This document shows, piece after piece, positions 5,068 to 5,854 of a DNA stretch of 5,854 nucleotides. The notes beneath the pieces were generated by a model. That model was given only the letters and a program-made list of their open reading frames with translations. It did no database searches and was not told the DNA's origin. The stretch covers positions 1 through 5,854 of the forward strand of contig CASDUB010000179.1 of NCBI GenBank assembly GCA_949283905.1, read 5' to 3'. The stretch is from an uncultured Lachnospiraceae bacterium. Lineage in GTDB: Bacteria; Bacillota; Clostridia; Lachnospirales; Lachnospiraceae. A program made the position numbers and the translations under genes. Positions within the stretch are counted from its first letter, which is position 1. Each line of letters opens with the position of its first letter.

Positions 5068-5854
5068 ATGGACAAATTTGACAAATCATCAAAACTTAAC
5101 AATGTGTTGTATGATGTTCGCGGTCCTGTAGTAGACGAGGCTGCACGTATGGAAGAAGAGGGAAAAAAGATATTGAAGTTAAATATCGGAAATCCTGCGC
5201 CGTTTGGTTTTTCTGCGCCTGACGAAGTTATTGTCGATATGATAATGAATATAAAAGACTGTCAGGGCTATTCTGCTTCAAACGGCATGTTTCCGGCAAG
5301 AAAAGCGATAATGCAGTATGCACAGCTCAAGGGAATTCCTGGAGTTACTGTAAAAGATATTTATACAGGAAACGGAGTCAGCGAGCTTATCAATCTCAGT
5401 ATGCAGGCTTTGCTTGAAAACGGGGACGAGGTTCTTGTTCCTTCGCCTGATTATCCTCTTTGGACGGCATGCGTAACACTTTCAGGGGGAAAGGCAGTTC
5501 ATTATATATGCGACGAGCAGTCTGAATGGAATCCTGATATCGAAGATATCAGAAGCAAGATCACAGACAAGACTAAAGCTATAGTTTTGATCAATCCGAA
5601 TAATCCTACAGGCGCTCTTTATCCGAGAGAAATACTTCAGCAGATTGCAGATATAGCTGAAGAGCACGGGCTTATCATATATTCGGATGAAATTTATGAC
5701 AGACTTGTTATGGACGGATTAGAGCATATTTCAATTGCTTCGATCGCATCTCCTGACGTTTTCTGCGTAACATTCTCCGGACTGTCGAAGTCTCATATGA
5801 TCGCAGGTTTCAGGATAGGATGGATGATTCTTTCCGGAAACAAAGAAAAGGCAA
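5068..5854 (+). CDS. PLP-dependent aminotransferase, AlaA/AlaT-like (3' end beyond window)
   Basis: This is a class I/II (fold type I) aminotransferase cut by the right edge; 262 codons are visible, about two thirds of the roughly 405 residues of E. coli AlaA. Similarity to AlaA is strong from the start: KSSKLNNVLYDVRGPVVDEA (residues 6-25), KLNIGNPAPFGFSAPDE (37-53), GNGVSELI (101-108), PSPDYPLWTA (125-134). The PLP-site residues are present: N179 in INPNNPTG (175-182), D207 and Y210 in SDEIYD (206-211), Schiff-base lysine K241 in SGLSK (237-241), and R249 in AGFRIGW (246-252). The expected reaction is glutamate:pyruvate transamination giving alanine, in the cytoplasm; other substrates are possible within this group. 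The ATG at 5068 has AAAGG at 5055-5059. It follows nrdR by 34 nt and may be the last member of the run. The true end is not visible. Confidence 0.93.
   Translation, partial: MDKFDKSSKLNNVLYDVRGPVVDEAARMEEEGKKILKLNIGNPAPFGFSAPDEVIVDMIMNIKDCQGYSASNGMFPARKAIMQYAQLKGIPGVTVKDIYTGNGVSELINLSMQALLENGDEVLVPSPDYPLWTACVTLSGGKAVHYICDEQSEWNPDIEDIRSKITDKTKAIVLINPNNPTGALYPREILQQIADIAEEHGLIIYSDEIYDRLVMDGLEHISIASIASPDVFCVTFSGLSKSHMIAGFRIGWMILSGNKEKA

Overview
The window looks like chromosomal DNA from a Gram-positive, low-to-moderate GC Firmicute, most likely a member of Clostridia (possibly Lachnospiraceae-like; that level is a guess). Three things point there: a MacAB-type ABC exporter whose adaptor lacks the TolC-docking hairpin, strong AGGAGG-type ribosome binding sites, and NrdR and UppP proteins of Firmicute style. 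No mobile element, CRISPR array, tRNA or rRNA was seen.

Left half (1-2887, minus strand): a three-gene exporter operon read right to left. It encodes a membrane fusion protein (MFP), an ABC ATPase and a MacB/FtsX-type permease; the permease runs off the left edge. The genes are tightly coupled: 13 nt separate the MFP from the ATPase, and the ATPase stop and permease start overlap as ATGA. The three products should form one efflux complex. The substrate cannot be told from sequence; peptides, antibiotics or lipids are typical for the family.

Middle (2888-3167): a 280-bp divergent intergenic region. On the exporter side there are two pairs of hexamer direct repeats, each with an 11-bp period, just upstream of a consensus -10 box that lacks a good -35. 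This is the layout of a promoter activated by an OmpR/PhoB-family response regulator. On the other side there is a plausible weak promoter for uppP and a 25-bp-spaced imperfect repeat.

Right half (3168-5854, plus strand): a co-directional run of four genes with gaps of 20, 22 and 34 nt: uppP/bacA (undecaprenyl-diphosphatase), a small PF06695/COG2426 membrane protein, nrdR (ribonucleotide reductase repressor) and an AlaA/AlaT-like aminotransferase cut by the right edge. No terminator is visible between them, so they may be co-transcribed.

The genes are mostly familiar families. The most interesting signals are the tandem-repeat regulatory array, the hairpin-less adaptor with an acidic Phe/Gly/Met tail, and the coupling of uppP to a DedA-reminiscent small membrane protein that could act in the same lipid-carrier cycle.
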